64,000 nucleotides of DNA from Spirosoma panaciterrae DSM 21099. GTDB taxonomy: Bacteria; Bacteroidota; Bacteroidia; Cytophagales; Spirosomataceae. The stretch covers positions 124,001 to 188,000 of the forward strand of contig NZ_KB893217.1 of the NCBI RefSeq assembly GCF_000374025.1, read 5' to 3'. The notes beneath the pieces were generated by a model. The model was not told where the DNA came from. It saw only the letters and a program-made list of their open reading frames with translations, and did not search any database. A program made the position numbers and the translations under genes. Shown piece after piece: positions 1 to 9,332 of the stretch (the first letter of the stretch is position 1; every line of letters begins with the position of its first letter).

Positions 1-1093
1 CCAATTTCTGATAGGATTGTAGCATGACTTTAGCATTCTTTTGTGTCACATCCTGATATTTAACATGTTGACCATCCGACCCATAGCCAACAAACTTCTG
101 TTGCCCTGAAATAACCCCGTAGTAATTCCCATCGGCAGCCTGCGTCAGTTCTTTTACATAATTGACTTCATTCCATTCGATCCTGACAGATGTGTAGGGT
201 AGTAGTTTTAAGCGGGTTAGATAATCCTTGATCTTCAATTGCCGAACCCCAGGCCGGTTGACAGAATTGACCTCGATAGTGGCACCTGGCAAAAATAACG
301 TCAACGCCTGATCAATTGCTTTATCTTTTTCGTCGGGCGATATACTTTTATCAGATATAATATTCAGATACTGAACAAATTCCTCTACCCGACGTATCCC
401 CTTATCCCGGTAACTAAGCAGTTCATCATCCGAAAGGCCCGGTTTACCTGAAGTCGTTGGCTGGGAGGCCACCTTACTCGTGGCTGTAGGAGTTTCCGGA
501 TTGACAGGGACTGGATTCCATCCGGCCTGGGGTGATGGATTAGGAGCTGGTGTTTTAGCTCGTTGTTGCTGTAGTTGAGGCTTTAACGCGACTAATACTG
601 GTGCTACCTCAGCAGCTGACGCCATCAGTTCGTGCTGGCCATTTCGATAAATAACAGCGATTAAATCAGCTTTTTTAAACGAACCGGGCACTCCCTGAGG
701 AGTTTTATAATTGATTACCTCGTTGCTATTGTATGAGATAGTGCCCTGAATAAGTTTAGCGGGATTAGCCTTGATCAGCAAATCATAGGTAGAACCCGAT
801 GCTACGTAAAATTCATTGAATTGCTTTTGAGCCTGCTCAGGATCGGTACTTATCTCATCCGGCAGTAAGTACTTACCTTGTGCATTAAATGCAAACAGGA
901 AGTCGGTTCGTTGAAATGGCCGTTTAACAATTCGATTCCCTTTGGGCTCCCCGTACTTTAATTGCCCATCGCTAGCTTCCACTAACCGATAAGGTTGCTG
1001 GCTTCCATCAGCCAGATAGATCATTTCCTGGGCACTCACTAAGTATGAAGTACATAGGAATAAAACAGGTAATAAACTTGCTCGAATAGACAT
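1..1093 (-). CDS. Secreted protein of unknown function (3' end outside window)
   Basis: An open frame runs from an ATG at 1093 off the left edge; about 364 codons are visible. The first 22 or so residues form a signal peptide ending in VSAQ, so the product is exported. The next 40 residues (starting MIYLADGSQQPYR) have the same layout as the N-terminus of the next gene upstream: a short beta-rich module that reads like a surface-protein adaptor. A Pro/Gln/Thr-rich linker lies near residues 185-225. The visible C-terminal part (KAIDQALTLFLPGATIEVNS) has a helix-then-strand pattern that could be NTF2-like, but this is a guess. It lies 32 bp downstream of the beta-barrel gene on the same strand, so it is probably the last gene seen of that operon. 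Confidence 0.75.
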   Translation of the reverse strand, partial: MSIRASLLPVLFLCTSYLVSAQEMIYLADGSQQPYRLVEASDGQLKYGEPKGNRIVKRPFQRTDFLFAFNAQGKYLLPDEISTDPEQAQKQFNEFYVASGSTYDLLIKANPAKLIQGTISYNSNEVINYKTPQGVPGSFKKADLIAVIYRNGQHELMASAAEVAPVLVALKPQLQQQRAKTPAPNPSPQAGWNPVPVNPETPTATSKVASQPTTSGKPGLSDDELLSYRDKGIRRVEEFVQYLNIISDKSISPDEKDKAIDQALTLFLPGATIEVNSVNRPGVRQLKIKDYLTRLKLLPYTSVRIEWNEVNYVKELTQAADGNYYGVISGQQKFVGYGSDGQHVKYQDVTQKNAKVMLQSYQKL

Positions 1094-1125
1094 GATCGTA
1101 CCGATTTAGCGTATGGATAGTGTTA

Positions 1126-2070
1126 TCATTTCTGGCCCAATGGGAATGCCATCCCCAAGCTAACGGCACCCATCCGAATGAAGCCTGACGTTGGCTGGGG
1201 ACTAAGATTGACTCCCAGGCCATGATACCACCGGGCGTCTAATAAAACCTGCACGCGGCCCAACGAATAGGCCACGCCAGCTCCGCCAATGGCTCCGTAT
1301 TCGATACGCCCCTCCAGGCTTTCAAACTTCAGACTCTGTGTTCCCTGGCTTTGCCCGGCTACTGTAGTCGAATAACTTGAACTCAGCAGAAATTGTCCAA
1401 AACCACCTAGTTGCAAAAACGGGCGCAACTTCCCCTCGCCAATGGCGTATTTGACTAGTAATGGTACCGTGATAAGTTGGTTAGTCGTTTGGGTAGTTGC
1501 GTCGGCAACGGTATAGGTTGTACTCAGTTGGGTAAATAGTACTTCAGGCTGAAACGTGAGTCGTTTCCCGCCAAATCCCGCAAACACCCCTCCGTGAAAA
1601 CCTACATTAAAACCCGGGGTATTGTAGCCACTAGGCACCGACCTTGTAAACAGATTACCACCAGCCTTTATCCCAAAGTAAGACGAGGGCAACGTTGTAA
1701 CAACCGCCGACTTTTGTGCCTTGGCTGGAGCCTCTTTTGCTGGCGAAGCCGCCACTGGCTTACTGACAGTTGGCTTAGTCGAGGTTACTTTTGGGGCAGT
1801 AGAAGGTGTAGCCGATTCGTTACTGATCTGTTCGACATCTCCATTGTTATAAACGATTTTAAGCACATCGACTTTAGAAATTGCATATAATGGGCCGGTT
1901 GGGCTGGAAGCTTTCCGATATTGAATTTCATTGTCGCCTACCTCTTCAATAATCACCTGAATGGTCGATTTGTCTTTTTTATAGAGAACATCAGGCTTAC
2001 TGGCCGTCTGAGCGAAGGTAAAACCAGCCATAAGCAACAGACTGATTAAAATACATAAACGTTGTTCCAT
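1126..2070 (-). CDS. Outer-membrane beta-barrel (porin-family) protein with N-terminal adaptor domain
   Basis: 314 residues. A signal peptide (MEQRLCILISLLLMAGFTFA) is followed by a short domain (DVLYKKDKSTIQVII...VLKIVYNNGDVEQI) that is common before small Bacteroidota barrels. A Pro/Ala/Lys-rich linker follows at about residues 85-125. The last 180 residues alternate hydrophobic and polar residues, with Gly/aromatic turns such as FGIKAGGNLF, FNVGFHGGVFAGF and YGAIGGAGVAYSL, and end in a strand (VSLGMAFPLGQK). This is the pattern of the OMP beta-barrel family of 8-10 strands. It probably sits in the outer membrane; no ligand can be predicted. It lies 58 bp after the lipoprotein gene upstream and 32 bp before the truncated secreted gene. 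Confidence 0.82.
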   Translation of the reverse strand: MEQRLCILISLLLMAGFTFAQTASKPDVLYKKDKSTIQVIIEEVGDNEIQYRKASSPTGPLYAISKVDVLKIVYNNGDVEQISNESATPSTAPKVTSTKPTVSKPVAASPAKEAPAKAQKSAVVTTLPSSYFGIKAGGNLFTRSVPSGYNTPGFNVGFHGGVFAGFGGKRLTFQPEVLFTQLSTTYTVADATTQTTNQLITVPLLVKYAIGEGKLRPFLQLGGFGQFLLSSSYSTTVAGQSQGTQSLKFESLEGRIEYGAIGGAGVAYSLGRVQVLLDARWYHGLGVNLSPQPTSGFIRMGAVSLGMAFPLGQK

Positions 2071-2128
2071 TTGAGTAATAGGTTTTTAGTTAACATCGGT
2101 TAAGAAATCTGTCGTCTTTCAACAGGCA

Positions 2129-3454
2129 TTATTGAGGGCAACGAGCCGTAATATCCCACTGGGTACTACTCTGGCTATTCCCTGTCATGACGATATAGAT
2201 TTCGGTAGGATCCGTATCCCTTGTACGGATATATTTGAACGATACGGTTCCAGACCCACTCACAAAACCACCAGTCGAAGCAACGGGCGTGGCACTATTA
2301 TAATAGACTTCCATCTTGTCGGGCACCGTGTACATTTCGTAGGAGATTGTTACTACACCAGGATTCATACCGACGTTGTAGCTGATTTTGGTAACTCCTG
2401 TACCACCCGACCTTGCCAGAATATTACAAGCGGTAGGCTGATTAAGGAGTATATTATCCGTATTGATCGTTTGGTAATTCGCAAGCTCATCCGATGAGGT
2501 TGGCAGTTCCTGAGTACTGTGCCTTAGCCTATAGTCCTGATAGTAAAGCTTGCCCCACTGAACGATGGCTTTAACTGTTTCCTTGAATTCATTAAAGGCC
2601 AGTGCCGCCAAAACCCCTATGGCTACATAAGGCAAAGCTGCTCCAACTGCACTACCCACTCCTACAATTAGCCGAGCAGCTCCACCAACTATTTTGATAG
2701 CCGTATCCGGATTATTTATCGCCCAGTATAATACTCCTCCTGTAAGTGCGACTTTACCAATACTTATAATTTTATTCTGAAATGACTCTACGCTTTCACT
2801 GATTTGCTGCTGTATTCCTTCATAGGGATTAATATCATCGTCGTCTGCCAGAGCAGCTATACGGGCACCACGCGAGTTATTATCCTGACGAACCCGATCA
2901 TTAAAAATCTCCTGCATTCGCTTCCCTACATCATCGCTAGGCTGCTCGCCATTGGCCACCAGACGCCCCCCATTTTGCCCGGCGATAAACTGTTGTTGCG
3001 CCGTTATTTCCTGAGCTGTCTGTTCAAACGCAATCTCAGAAAGTGTTTTACCTGTGCGCGTTTTCCAGTCGTAATTATACGTTCGCATCACAACTCGTGT
3101 AGGCGTTTTTTCTTGCAGTTCAATGATCGCATTAAGTTTCTCTCCTGTTTTGGCAAGAACACAATACAGAAATGCTGGTTTTTTGTCTTTGTACAGGATT
3201 ACCTGAACAGTATCGCTGTTACGTTGCTTCAAGATAACCGATGTTATACCACTGGGGCGTTTTTGCGAGTCATACGTTCCAAAGATGTACGTATCAGTAT
3301 TACCTCTCACAGAATGTGTATAAAGGTTAGAGGAGCCAGGTAGTGTATTTTGTTGCCAAAACATATCCACCGACGCTAATAGATCTACGTCGTTGGATCG
3401 GCAAGCAGAAATCCACAATAAGCATAAAACCAGGCTTGTACGAAGGAGTATCAT
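2129..3454 (-). CDS. Predicted lipoprotein with a Gly-rich hydrophobic core and C-terminal beta domain
   Basis: I chose the ATG at 3454 because the product then starts MILLRTSLVLCLLWISAC, a clean lipoprotein signal with the lipid-accepting Cys at residue 18. The frame is open up to 3592 but the extra 46 residues are basic and do not look like a signal. The mature protein (441-residue precursor) has a beta-rich N-terminal half, a polar middle, then a long hydrophobic Gly/Ala-rich stretch (VALTGGVLYWAI... to GVLAALAFNEF), unusual for a lipoprotein. The last 120 residues look like a beta-sandwich. The family is not recognised. It follows another lipoprotein gene by 128 bp and precedes the beta-barrel gene, so the set may form one cell-surface assembly. 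Confidence 0.7.
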   Translation of the reverse strand: MILLRTSLVLCLLWISACRSNDVDLLASVDMFWQQNTLPGSSNLYTHSVRGNTDTYIFGTYDSQKRPSGITSVILKQRNSDTVQVILYKDKKPAFLYCVLAKTGEKLNAIIELQEKTPTRVVMRTYNYDWKTRTGKTLSEIAFEQTAQEITAQQQFIAGQNGGRLVANGEQPSDDVGKRMQEIFNDRVRQDNNSRGARIAALADDDDINPYEGIQQQISESVESFQNKIISIGKVALTGGVLYWAINNPDTAIKIVGGAARLIVGVGSAVGAALPYVAIGVLAALAFNEFKETVKAIVQWGKLYYQDYRLRHSTQELPTSSDELANYQTINTDNILLNQPTACNILARSGGTGVTKISYNVGMNPGVVTISYEMYTVPDKMEVYYNSATPVASTGGFVSGSGTVSFKYIRTRDTDPTEIYIVMTGNSQSSTQWDITARCPQ

Positions 3455-3582
3455 GAGAAAAGTGTGAACTAAGAAGAAATTACATCTATCCGTATTGTAT
3501 GTATTCAGAAGTAGAAATGGAATACGAGTATTCGATCTATAACGATTGAAAACGAATGCACGTAGACTAAAATAGACCCGTT

Positions 3583-4476
3583 TTACTGGCAATTTCCCGA
3601 TGCCGTTATTTTCAGGCGTTTCCCTTCGAAACTCTCTAAACTGGCCGAAACAGAAATCACTTTCCCATTATAGCTGACAGTACCGGATGTTGAAAAGTAC
3701 AAGTCCGTTTCATTAAGATACCCTGCCCAGGGAACACCAGATGAGGGATCATAATTACCATTGACAAGATCGACCAGAGACGTATACCCCTGTTTGAGAT
3801 TAAACAGTACGATCATCTGTGTATCATTGATCAGAATACCATACCCAGTTCCATAGCCGGGGAGTTTTATGTCACAGACGGCCGTTGTATTGTAGTTTTT
3901 TCCACCGATGCTTGCGTTGCCCTGACCACGCGCTGGTGGCACTTTCGAGGTAAAGCAAGTAGTATTGTCTATCCGCTTACAGGCTCCATTATACGTTGTA
4001 GCCCAGATGGTGAGCTGACTGCCCGAACAGCTCGGAATGTTCACATTATCAGGAATCTTAAAAGGCACGGTAATTACACCACTAGTACCGGATGTGCTTT
4101 TGACAGGGATTTTAAAATAATCGCTGGCCCCGTTCACCTGAACATAGATATAGTTTATGTTCCCTACGGCATTTGAATACTTCATAGTCAGGCCCATTTC
4201 CAGACCACTAACTCCCGTAATTTCCGGTGTAGTATTTGTAATGACCGGTGTAGTCGATGTTTTGGTTTCGGCTGGAGGAGTACCCGTTTCACGGGTAGCA
4301 TCCGGAAAGACCATCACTTTTGAAATTTCTTTGGAATCTGTCAGGTCTTTACCAGGCGTAACCCCATCGCCCGACTTCGTGCACCCTTGCCAAACCATGA
4401 GCGCTACCAGCACGATACTTAACCGGATTTTGCTTGCCAAGCCAATTGATAAACTAAGCAATCGTTTGCGTTTCAT
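3583..4476 (-). CDS. Predicted lipoprotein, unknown function
   Basis: 297 residues starting MKRKRLLSLSIGLASKIRLS. A hydrophobic stretch ends in the lipobox LMVWQGC (Cys near residue 32), so the protein is probably lipid-anchored. A Thr/Pro-rich linker (ETGTPPAETKTSTTPVITNT) separates the anchor from a beta-rich body containing several Cys (SCSGSQLTIW, NGACKRIDNTTCFTS, TAVCDIKL), suggesting disulfides in the periplasm or outside the cell. The C-terminal 110 residues resemble a small surface beta-domain. No catalytic motif is seen. It is the first gene of the minus-strand run that continues through the next lipoprotein and the beta-barrel gene. Confidence 0.72.
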   Translation of the reverse strand: MKRKRLLSLSIGLASKIRLSIVLVALMVWQGCTKSGDGVTPGKDLTDSKEISKVMVFPDATRETGTPPAETKTSTTPVITNTTPEITGVSGLEMGLTMKYSNAVGNINYIYVQVNGASDYFKIPVKSTSGTSGVITVPFKIPDNVNIPSCSGSQLTIWATTYNGACKRIDNTTCFTSKVPPARGQGNASIGGKNYNTTAVCDIKLPGYGTGYGILINDTQMIVLFNLKQGYTSLVDLVNGNYDPSSGVPWAGYLNETDLYFSTSGTVSYNGKVISVSASLESFEGKRLKITASGNCQ

Positions 4477-4562
4477 AGTCTGTATGATCAGAATTAAATG
4501 GTGCAGATGTAGTCTTTCGATTGGGTTTCCAGCTATTAAATCTGAGACCCTGCCTTTGCATC

Positions 4563-4579
4563 AGTATAGCGTTTATACT
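4563..4579. promoter_or_regulatory. Possible operator: AGTATA-N5-TATACT inverted repeat
   Basis: Perfect 6-bp arms separated by 5 bp, about 90 bp upstream of the minus-strand lipoprotein start. The symmetry is visible in the sequence. Binding by a regulator is only inferred, and an AT-rich palindrome this short could be chance. Confidence 0.25.
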
Positions 4580-4650
4580 ATTCCATGACGTTGAGGAGTG
4601 AATAGTCTATATTGAACGGGGCAAAGTTCACCGCCTGATTACCAACAGAC

Positions 4651-4675
4651 AATCCCCCCCGAGGGGGATTTTTTT
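4651..4675 (+). terminator. Hairpin plus T-run upstream of the first sensor kinase
   Basis: AATCCCCC and GGGGGATT form an 8-bp stem with loop CCGA, followed by a run of seven T. This is a good intrinsic terminator for rightward transcripts, but no plus-strand gene lies upstream in the window. A near-identical hairpin stands before the second kinase (7204-7228). It may insulate the kinase from rightward read-through, or act as an attenuator if the promoter is upstream of it. Confidence 0.6.
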
Positions 4676-4836
4676 ATCCCTTTACTGCTTATTATTTTGT
4701 AGTAACAAATGAATGACAGTACCTTACCACTTCTTCATTGCGTCAGCAGAATGATCAATACTACGATGCTTTCTCTTTAACCGATTCCGTTATGCTTTAC
4801 TTCAAGTCCCTTTTATTATAACAAGCTTGATTATCC

Positions 4837-6969
4837 ATGGGGTCCGTAAAAGCTTACCTTGCTTTCATAGTATGTTTGGGACTATACCTACCTGTAGAAG
4901 CACAGCTCGTTTCGTTACCTTCGTTTACAGTTGATCGGCGGGGCGATTCACAGTACATGGATAGTATATCTCGTCTCGCCAAGCGACGGTACAACAGCTT
5001 GACCAATCATCAGCAATCTTCCCACAACGACACCTTACGCTTTGAAACATTGCTCCTTTTAGGGAGGATATATCGATGGTGGCCAGGACGTTACGACAGT
5101 GTCTATTACTATGGAAATATCTTAATCCAGCAGGCCCAAAAAAGCCAGAATCTACTTTACCAGGTTAAAGGGACGTTGCTTCATGAAGATTATTACCGAA
5201 CAGTCAAAAAAGACAATACCCAGGCTCTCCGCATCAATTTTGGCATCCTGGCACTACTCGAAAAGAGAAACCAGGACCCTTTCATTGGCTGGCGAGTTGA
5301 CCTGAATCTTAGTACATTATATAGTCTGGCTGGCGATTATGATGGAGCCTTACGTTATCTTCAGCAGGCGCAAGCCCGGCTTGCCAAAGGGAGTGGCCTG
5401 CCACCTACTCCAACAATCGGCTTCAAGGTCGATATAGAACAAAATATTGGTCTACTATACAACCGTCAAAATAATTTTGCAGAAAGCGAAAAGCATTACT
5501 TGGCCGCTGAGGCACTATTAACCAGAGATCAGCCTTTGTCTAATTTCGGGTATGTATATGGCGATCTGGCCGAATTGTACATAAAATATGAATACTATGG
5601 TAACGCTCTGATCTATGCCCGAAAAACCGAGCAAATCTGGAGTCAGATTAGTCATAGTTCGCCCACCACCATAATTAATAACTGGTCAGTACTAGCCTGT
5701 GCATACGCGGGTCTGCGGCAGGATAGCCTTGCGATGGTTTATGCACAAAAAATTCTTCAGAATAAAAAAATCTTTAAACCCGCTCTTCAACGAGCTTATC
5801 AGGCACTATACCAGATTTACGAACATCAGCAAGCCTGGGGTAACAGCTTACTATGCTTTAAGAAATACATTGCCCTGCGCGACACAGCCGTTCAAAACCT
5901 GGAAGCCAATAAATTAGCAGCCCTTCAAAAACAGAATGAACTAGACAGGCAAACGCTCCTGCACGAACAAGCCCAAGCCTTACAGGCACAACGTTTATTT
6001 ACCCTACAAAAACAAGCCGAATTAGATCGATTACGGGCTAAAATACACACTGATGCACTGACGAAAAAAGCATTATTGACTGAACAACAACGGCGTATCG
6101 ACAACCAGAAAGCACAGTTACTCCTGACTCGTCAGCAAAGTCAGCAAAAACAATTACAGAATCATTTTCAGCAGGAACGTCTGTACCGGGAAACTCAGTT
6201 GCAACGCAATCGCCTGTTCTACGTAGGTAGCACTTCCTTATTTCTGATTGGCGTACTGGTATTACTGCTGTATACCCAGCAACTTCGAAAACGCCGGAGC
6301 GAAGCCATTCTTCAATTAACTCAAACCCGTGCCGAAGCAAACGTCCGAATCCTGAACGCTCAGGATTCCGAACGACAGCGTATTGCCGCCGATCTGCATG
6401 ACGACCTGGGCGGTGCCATTGCTACTATCAGCCACCAGCTCTCCCAAAGTCTGCAAACTCAATCGCTGGAAGAACTCCAGCAAAAAGTACAGCGAATTCA
6501 GCAGGTGACCACTCAGGCCGGTGCTAAAGTACGGACTATTGCTCATAATCTGATGCCCCCTGATTTTGAGCGAATTGGCCTGGTTGAGAGTGTGCAGGAA
6601 CTCATTAATTCCCTGAACGATTTCCGCTTCCGGTTTGCTAGTTTTGGAGAGATCCGACGGCTCCCCTCCGATGTAGAATTAAATGCCTATCGGATTCTGT
6701 CGGAGTTGATACACAATGTACAGAAACACGCCCAGGCTCAACATGTATTCGTGCAGTTGTTGTTTCACGAAGACCGGCTCAGTCTGGTAGTGGAAGACGA
6801 TGGCACTGGCAATAGCTTACCTCTGAAGAAGATAAAGAGTCAAGGAATAGGCTTGAAAAATATAGCAGCAAGAGTAAATTACCTTCATGCCCACTGGCAG
6901 ACCGATGCCAGTGAGCAGGGCACCACAACCCTCATCGAGATTCCCTATACGTTTAACGTAAATCAATAG
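4837..6969 (+). CDS. TPR-containing sensor histidine kinase (HisKA_3 type)
   Basis: 710 residues. A signal peptide ends near residue 22 (LPVEA/QL). A periplasmic tetratricopeptide-type helical region (about 40-360) is followed by a Gln/Lys/Leu-rich coiled coil (about 365-455), one membrane helix near 460-482, and a cytoplasmic kinase core. The phospho-accepting His is residue 521 in RQRIAADLHDDLGG, the HisKA_3 motif of NarX/LytS/DesK-like kinases. The ATPase part shows the N box (ELIHNVQKHAQ), VEDDGTGNS and GIGLKNIAARV. This architecture is common in Bacteroidota two-component systems. The next gene is a paralogue of the same layout, and both probably use the single response regulator at 9295. 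The stimulus is unknown. Confidence 0.9.
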   Translation: MGSVKAYLAFIVCLGLYLPVEAQLVSLPSFTVDRRGDSQYMDSISRLAKRRYNSLTNHQQSSHNDTLRFETLLLLGRIYRWWPGRYDSVYYYGNILIQQAQKSQNLLYQVKGTLLHEDYYRTVKKDNTQALRINFGILALLEKRNQDPFIGWRVDLNLSTLYSLAGDYDGALRYLQQAQARLAKGSGLPPTPTIGFKVDIEQNIGLLYNRQNNFAESEKHYLAAEALLTRDQPLSNFGYVYGDLAELYIKYEYYGNALIYARKTEQIWSQISHSSPTTIINNWSVLACAYAGLRQDSLAMVYAQKILQNKKIFKPALQRAYQALYQIYEHQQAWGNSLLCFKKYIALRDTAVQNLEANKLAALQKQNELDRQTLLHEQAQALQAQRLFTLQKQAELDRLRAKIHTDALTKKALLTEQQRRIDNQKAQLLLTRQQSQQKQLQNHFQQERLYRETQLQRNRLFYVGSTSLFLIGVLVLLLYTQQLRKRRSEAILQLTQTRAEANVRILNAQDSERQRIAADLHDDLGGAIATISHQLSQSLQTQSLEELQQKVQRIQQVTTQAGAKVRTIAHNLMPPDFERIGLVESVQELINSLNDFRFRFASFGEIRRLPSDVELNAYRILSELIHNVQKHAQAQHVFVQLLFHEDRLSLVVEDDGTGNSLPLKKIKSQGIGLKNIAARVNYLHAHWQTDASEQGTTTLIEIPYTFNVNQ

Positions 6970-7403
6970 CTAAAGCACAAGCCATCGACTTTTTCTTCTA
7001 TGACTCAATACTTCTTTTGTTAAGAATAAATGCTTAAACCTGGAGGGAGGTCTCCGCTTCATCGTTTTCATTTTGAAAGTTGGCGGCCAGAGTTTTCATA
7101 GATCTACTAATGGCCAAGGGAAGCTATACTTTCCTTCACAACCTGATGCATGCATACATACTTATTTAATTCCCACAGAAATCATCACCCGTCTATCCCG
7201 ACCAATCCCCCTCAAGGGGGATTTTTTTATAAATTCCGTTTGATTTGCTTTGTAGAAACTCCTGCCCTATTATTAGGAGGCCTTTCATCGTTTCCACCTG
7301 TTCTGGTGCACTCACCTACTGTAGCTGGTTAAACGATTGATATACAGCTCCTGATCAATGAAATCATCAACGCGGATTTTTTATTGTTACAGGCTCATCG
7401 GAA
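6970..7403. other. Intergenic region between the paralogous kinases
   Basis: 434 bp. I see no convincing gene; the 60-codon frame at 7150-7332 reads through the hairpin and has no recognisable content. The region carries the second copy of the C5/G5 hairpin (7204-7228) and, about 20 bp after it, TTGCTTTG, a weak relative of the TAnnTTTG box at the same relative place as before the first kinase. Confidence 0.55.
7204..7228 (+). terminator. Hairpin plus T-run between the two kinase genes
   Basis: AATCCCCC / GGGGGATT arms with loop TCAA and a T-run, the same stem as at 4651-4675. It lies 235 bp after the first kinase and 176 bp before the second; the first copy lies 162 bp before its kinase. 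It can terminate the first kinase transcript. The matching position before both genes suggests the upstream region was duplicated with the gene. Confidence 0.65.
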
Positions 7404-9332
7404 ATGAATTTGATACGGCTTTCCCATGCCACACTCCAGTATAGACGACTAAGCGGGCTTTTGATAGCTCTCCTTATTACTTCGTCGGTTCATGCGCAAC
7501 TATCGCTCCCGGATAGCCTGTATACTTTATTGAAAACAACCCGCCAACAATCCCCCTCCGAACAACGGCAGAACAAAATACTGGAGCTATTTTTTGAATT
7601 AACCACCCATCGGCAGCCTCAGGATAAGCATATATGGATCGACTCGCTGTACTATGCCTCTCAGCATCCCTACAGTCGATATGGCCAATTATTATGCAGA
7701 TTGCATCAGGCCGACAGCTTGGCTCAATCCGGATCATTCAAGCAGGGATACAGCCAGTTGTTAACAGTTACTCAGGCCTTAGAACGGCTTCATAAAGTCA
7801 ATTATGCAGCTATGGGTTATTTACGGATGGGAGCTATTGTAGGGAAAATGCATCAAACCAAACGACATCGCGCTGAGACCATATATTATTATCGTCGTGC
7901 TGTAGAACTTACCCGGCAAGGCCAAGAATTGATGCATATGGTCAGGGCGATGAGTTATATAGGCGATTTCTATCTGGAGCAGAAAAATTACAAGGCAGTT
8001 ATCACATCCCAGCAGGAAGCAGAACAGCTAATTTTAGCGGATAAAGAGGGAAGGGCTGTTCGACAGTATTGGGCTATTTTAGCCAACATGGGAGCTGCTT
8101 ACCTGGGCCTAAATAAGGAAGCAGAAGCCAATACTTACTTTGCCAAAGCCATGCATTATGTCGGCATAACCCGGGCATCCCAGAAAATTTACTTAGCTCA
8201 AGGTATTTATTCTATACTATCGGAGCATTACCGAAAGAAAAAACAATATGCCCTGGCTCATCAGAGCCTACATAAATCTCAACAGTATTTAGATACCCTC
8301 AAAGGTACCGTTTCACCAGCCGACGCAGGTAAGCTTCAAACTGATCTGTACCTGGCTCTGTACAATTTACACAAAGAGCAGGCTAACTACCAGCAGGCTT
8401 TACGGTACCACGAATTAGCACAGCAACAGCGCAATAAGTGGATAACCGATGAATTAGACAAAGAGTATGAAGTGCTTCAACAACAATATCAAACTGAACA
8501 GGAAAAACTAAAAACGATTAGCCTGCAAAAGGCAATATTACAACGCGAAAGCCAACAGGAACAACAGTTTAATCAGTTCCTGTTGGCTTTAATTGTCCTG
8601 TTGCTCATAACGATGGGCCTAGTGTATCGCTTCCTAAAAGCAAAGGCGCAATCGCAATTAGCTCTTTCCCAACTAAAACAGCAAACAAACCGACAGGTCC
8701 TTGCCGCTCAGGACGCCGAACGACAGCGCATTGCCGCCGATTTACATGACGATCTGGGTGGCGTAATTGCCACGATCAACCATCAGATTACTAAAAGCCT
8801 CCAGGCTGACTCCCTTCAGGAGCTACAGCGAAACCTAGCTACTATTAAACCGGTGGCGGCTCAGGCAGGCGACAAAATCCGAAGCATTGCCCACAACCTG
8901 ATGCCACCCGATTTTGAGCGAATCGGGCTTATCGAAAGTGTACAACAACTGGTGGGTTCACTGAACGATGCCCGATTTCAGCTTGCTGTGTTCGGCGCAC
9001 CCAGACGCTTGTCTCCCGACTTCGAACTGAATATCTACCGCATCCTGTCCGAACTCATCCATAACGTACAAAAACACGCGCAGGCTAGTCATGTTCAAGT
9101 CCAGTTACTGTTCCATACGGATAGCCTAACGCTACTGGTGGAAGATGATGGTATTGGTAACCGATTAGCAAATAATCATCGCGAACAAACCGGAATTGGT
9201 TTGAAAAATATATCTTCAAGGGTCAATTATCTCAACGCCCGCTGGCAGACTGATGCATCAGAGCAGGGGACAACCACGCTTGTTGAAATTCCATATGAAT
9301 TCCTCTCAGGGAAGTATACTCATCGCCGATGA
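7404..9332 (+). CDS. TPR-containing sensor histidine kinase, paralogue of the preceding kinase
   Basis: 642 residues. The signal peptide ends near residue 33 (TSSVHA/QL). A periplasmic TPR-like region (about 50-340) and short coiled coil lead to a membrane helix near 391-412 and a HisKA_3 kinase core with the phospho-accepting His at residue 448 (RQRIAADLHDDLGG). The ATPase motifs are ELIHNVQKHAQ, VEDDGIGNR and GIGLKNISSRV. The kinase core is very similar to that at 4837, while the sensor halves differ more, as expected when a duplicated pair diverges in input but keeps its output partner. The end overlaps the response-regulator start by 38 bp, which suggests translational coupling. Confidence 0.9.
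   Translation: MNLIRLSHATLQYRRLSGLLIALLITSSVHAQLSLPDSLYTLLKTTRQQSPSEQRQNKILELFFELTTHRQPQDKHIWIDSLYYASQHPYSRYGQLLCRLHQADSLAQSGSFKQGYSQLLTVTQALERLHKVNYAAMGYLRMGAIVGKMHQTKRHRAETIYYYRRAVELTRQGQELMHMVRAMSYIGDFYLEQKNYKAVITSQQEAEQLILADKEGRAVRQYWAILANMGAAYLGLNKEAEANTYFAKAMHYVGITRASQKIYLAQGIYSILSEHYRKKKQYALAHQSLHKSQQYLDTLKGTVSPADAGKLQTDLYLALYNLHKEQANYQQALRYHELAQQQRNKWITDELDKEYEVLQQQYQTEQEKLKTISLQKAILQRESQQEQQFNQFLLALIVLLLITMGLVYRFLKAKAQSQLALSQLKQQTNRQVLAAQDAERQRIAADLHDDLGGVIATINHQITKSLQADSLQELQRNLATIKPVAAQAGDKIRSIAHNLMPPDFERIGLIESVQQLVGSLNDARFQLAVFGAPRRLSPDFELNIYRILSELIHNVQKHAQASHVQVQLLFHTDSLTLLVEDDGIGNRLANNHREQTGIGLKNISSRVNYLNARWQTDASEQGTTTLVEIPYEFLSGKYTHRR

Larger units (their letters stand above)
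4477..4836. other. Divergent intergenic region between the surface-protein operon and the first sensor kinase
   Basis: 360 bp without a convincing gene. It holds a small inverted repeat (4563-4579) and a strong hairpin with a T-run pointing rightwards (4651-4675). About 20 bp after the hairpin the stretch TTATTTTG is one base off the Bacteroidota -7 box TAnnTTTG, but I see no good -33 box. Promoters for both flanking genes should lie here. Confidence 0.6.

Noticed and set aside
3455..3592. 46-codon extension of the lipoprotein at 2129
   Set aside because: Using 3454 places a perfect lipoprotein signal at the N-terminus; the longer form would bury it.
7150..7332. 60-codon frame between the kinases
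   Set aside because: It reads through the C5/G5 hairpin, has low-complexity Pro/Leu content and no ribosome-site or family support.
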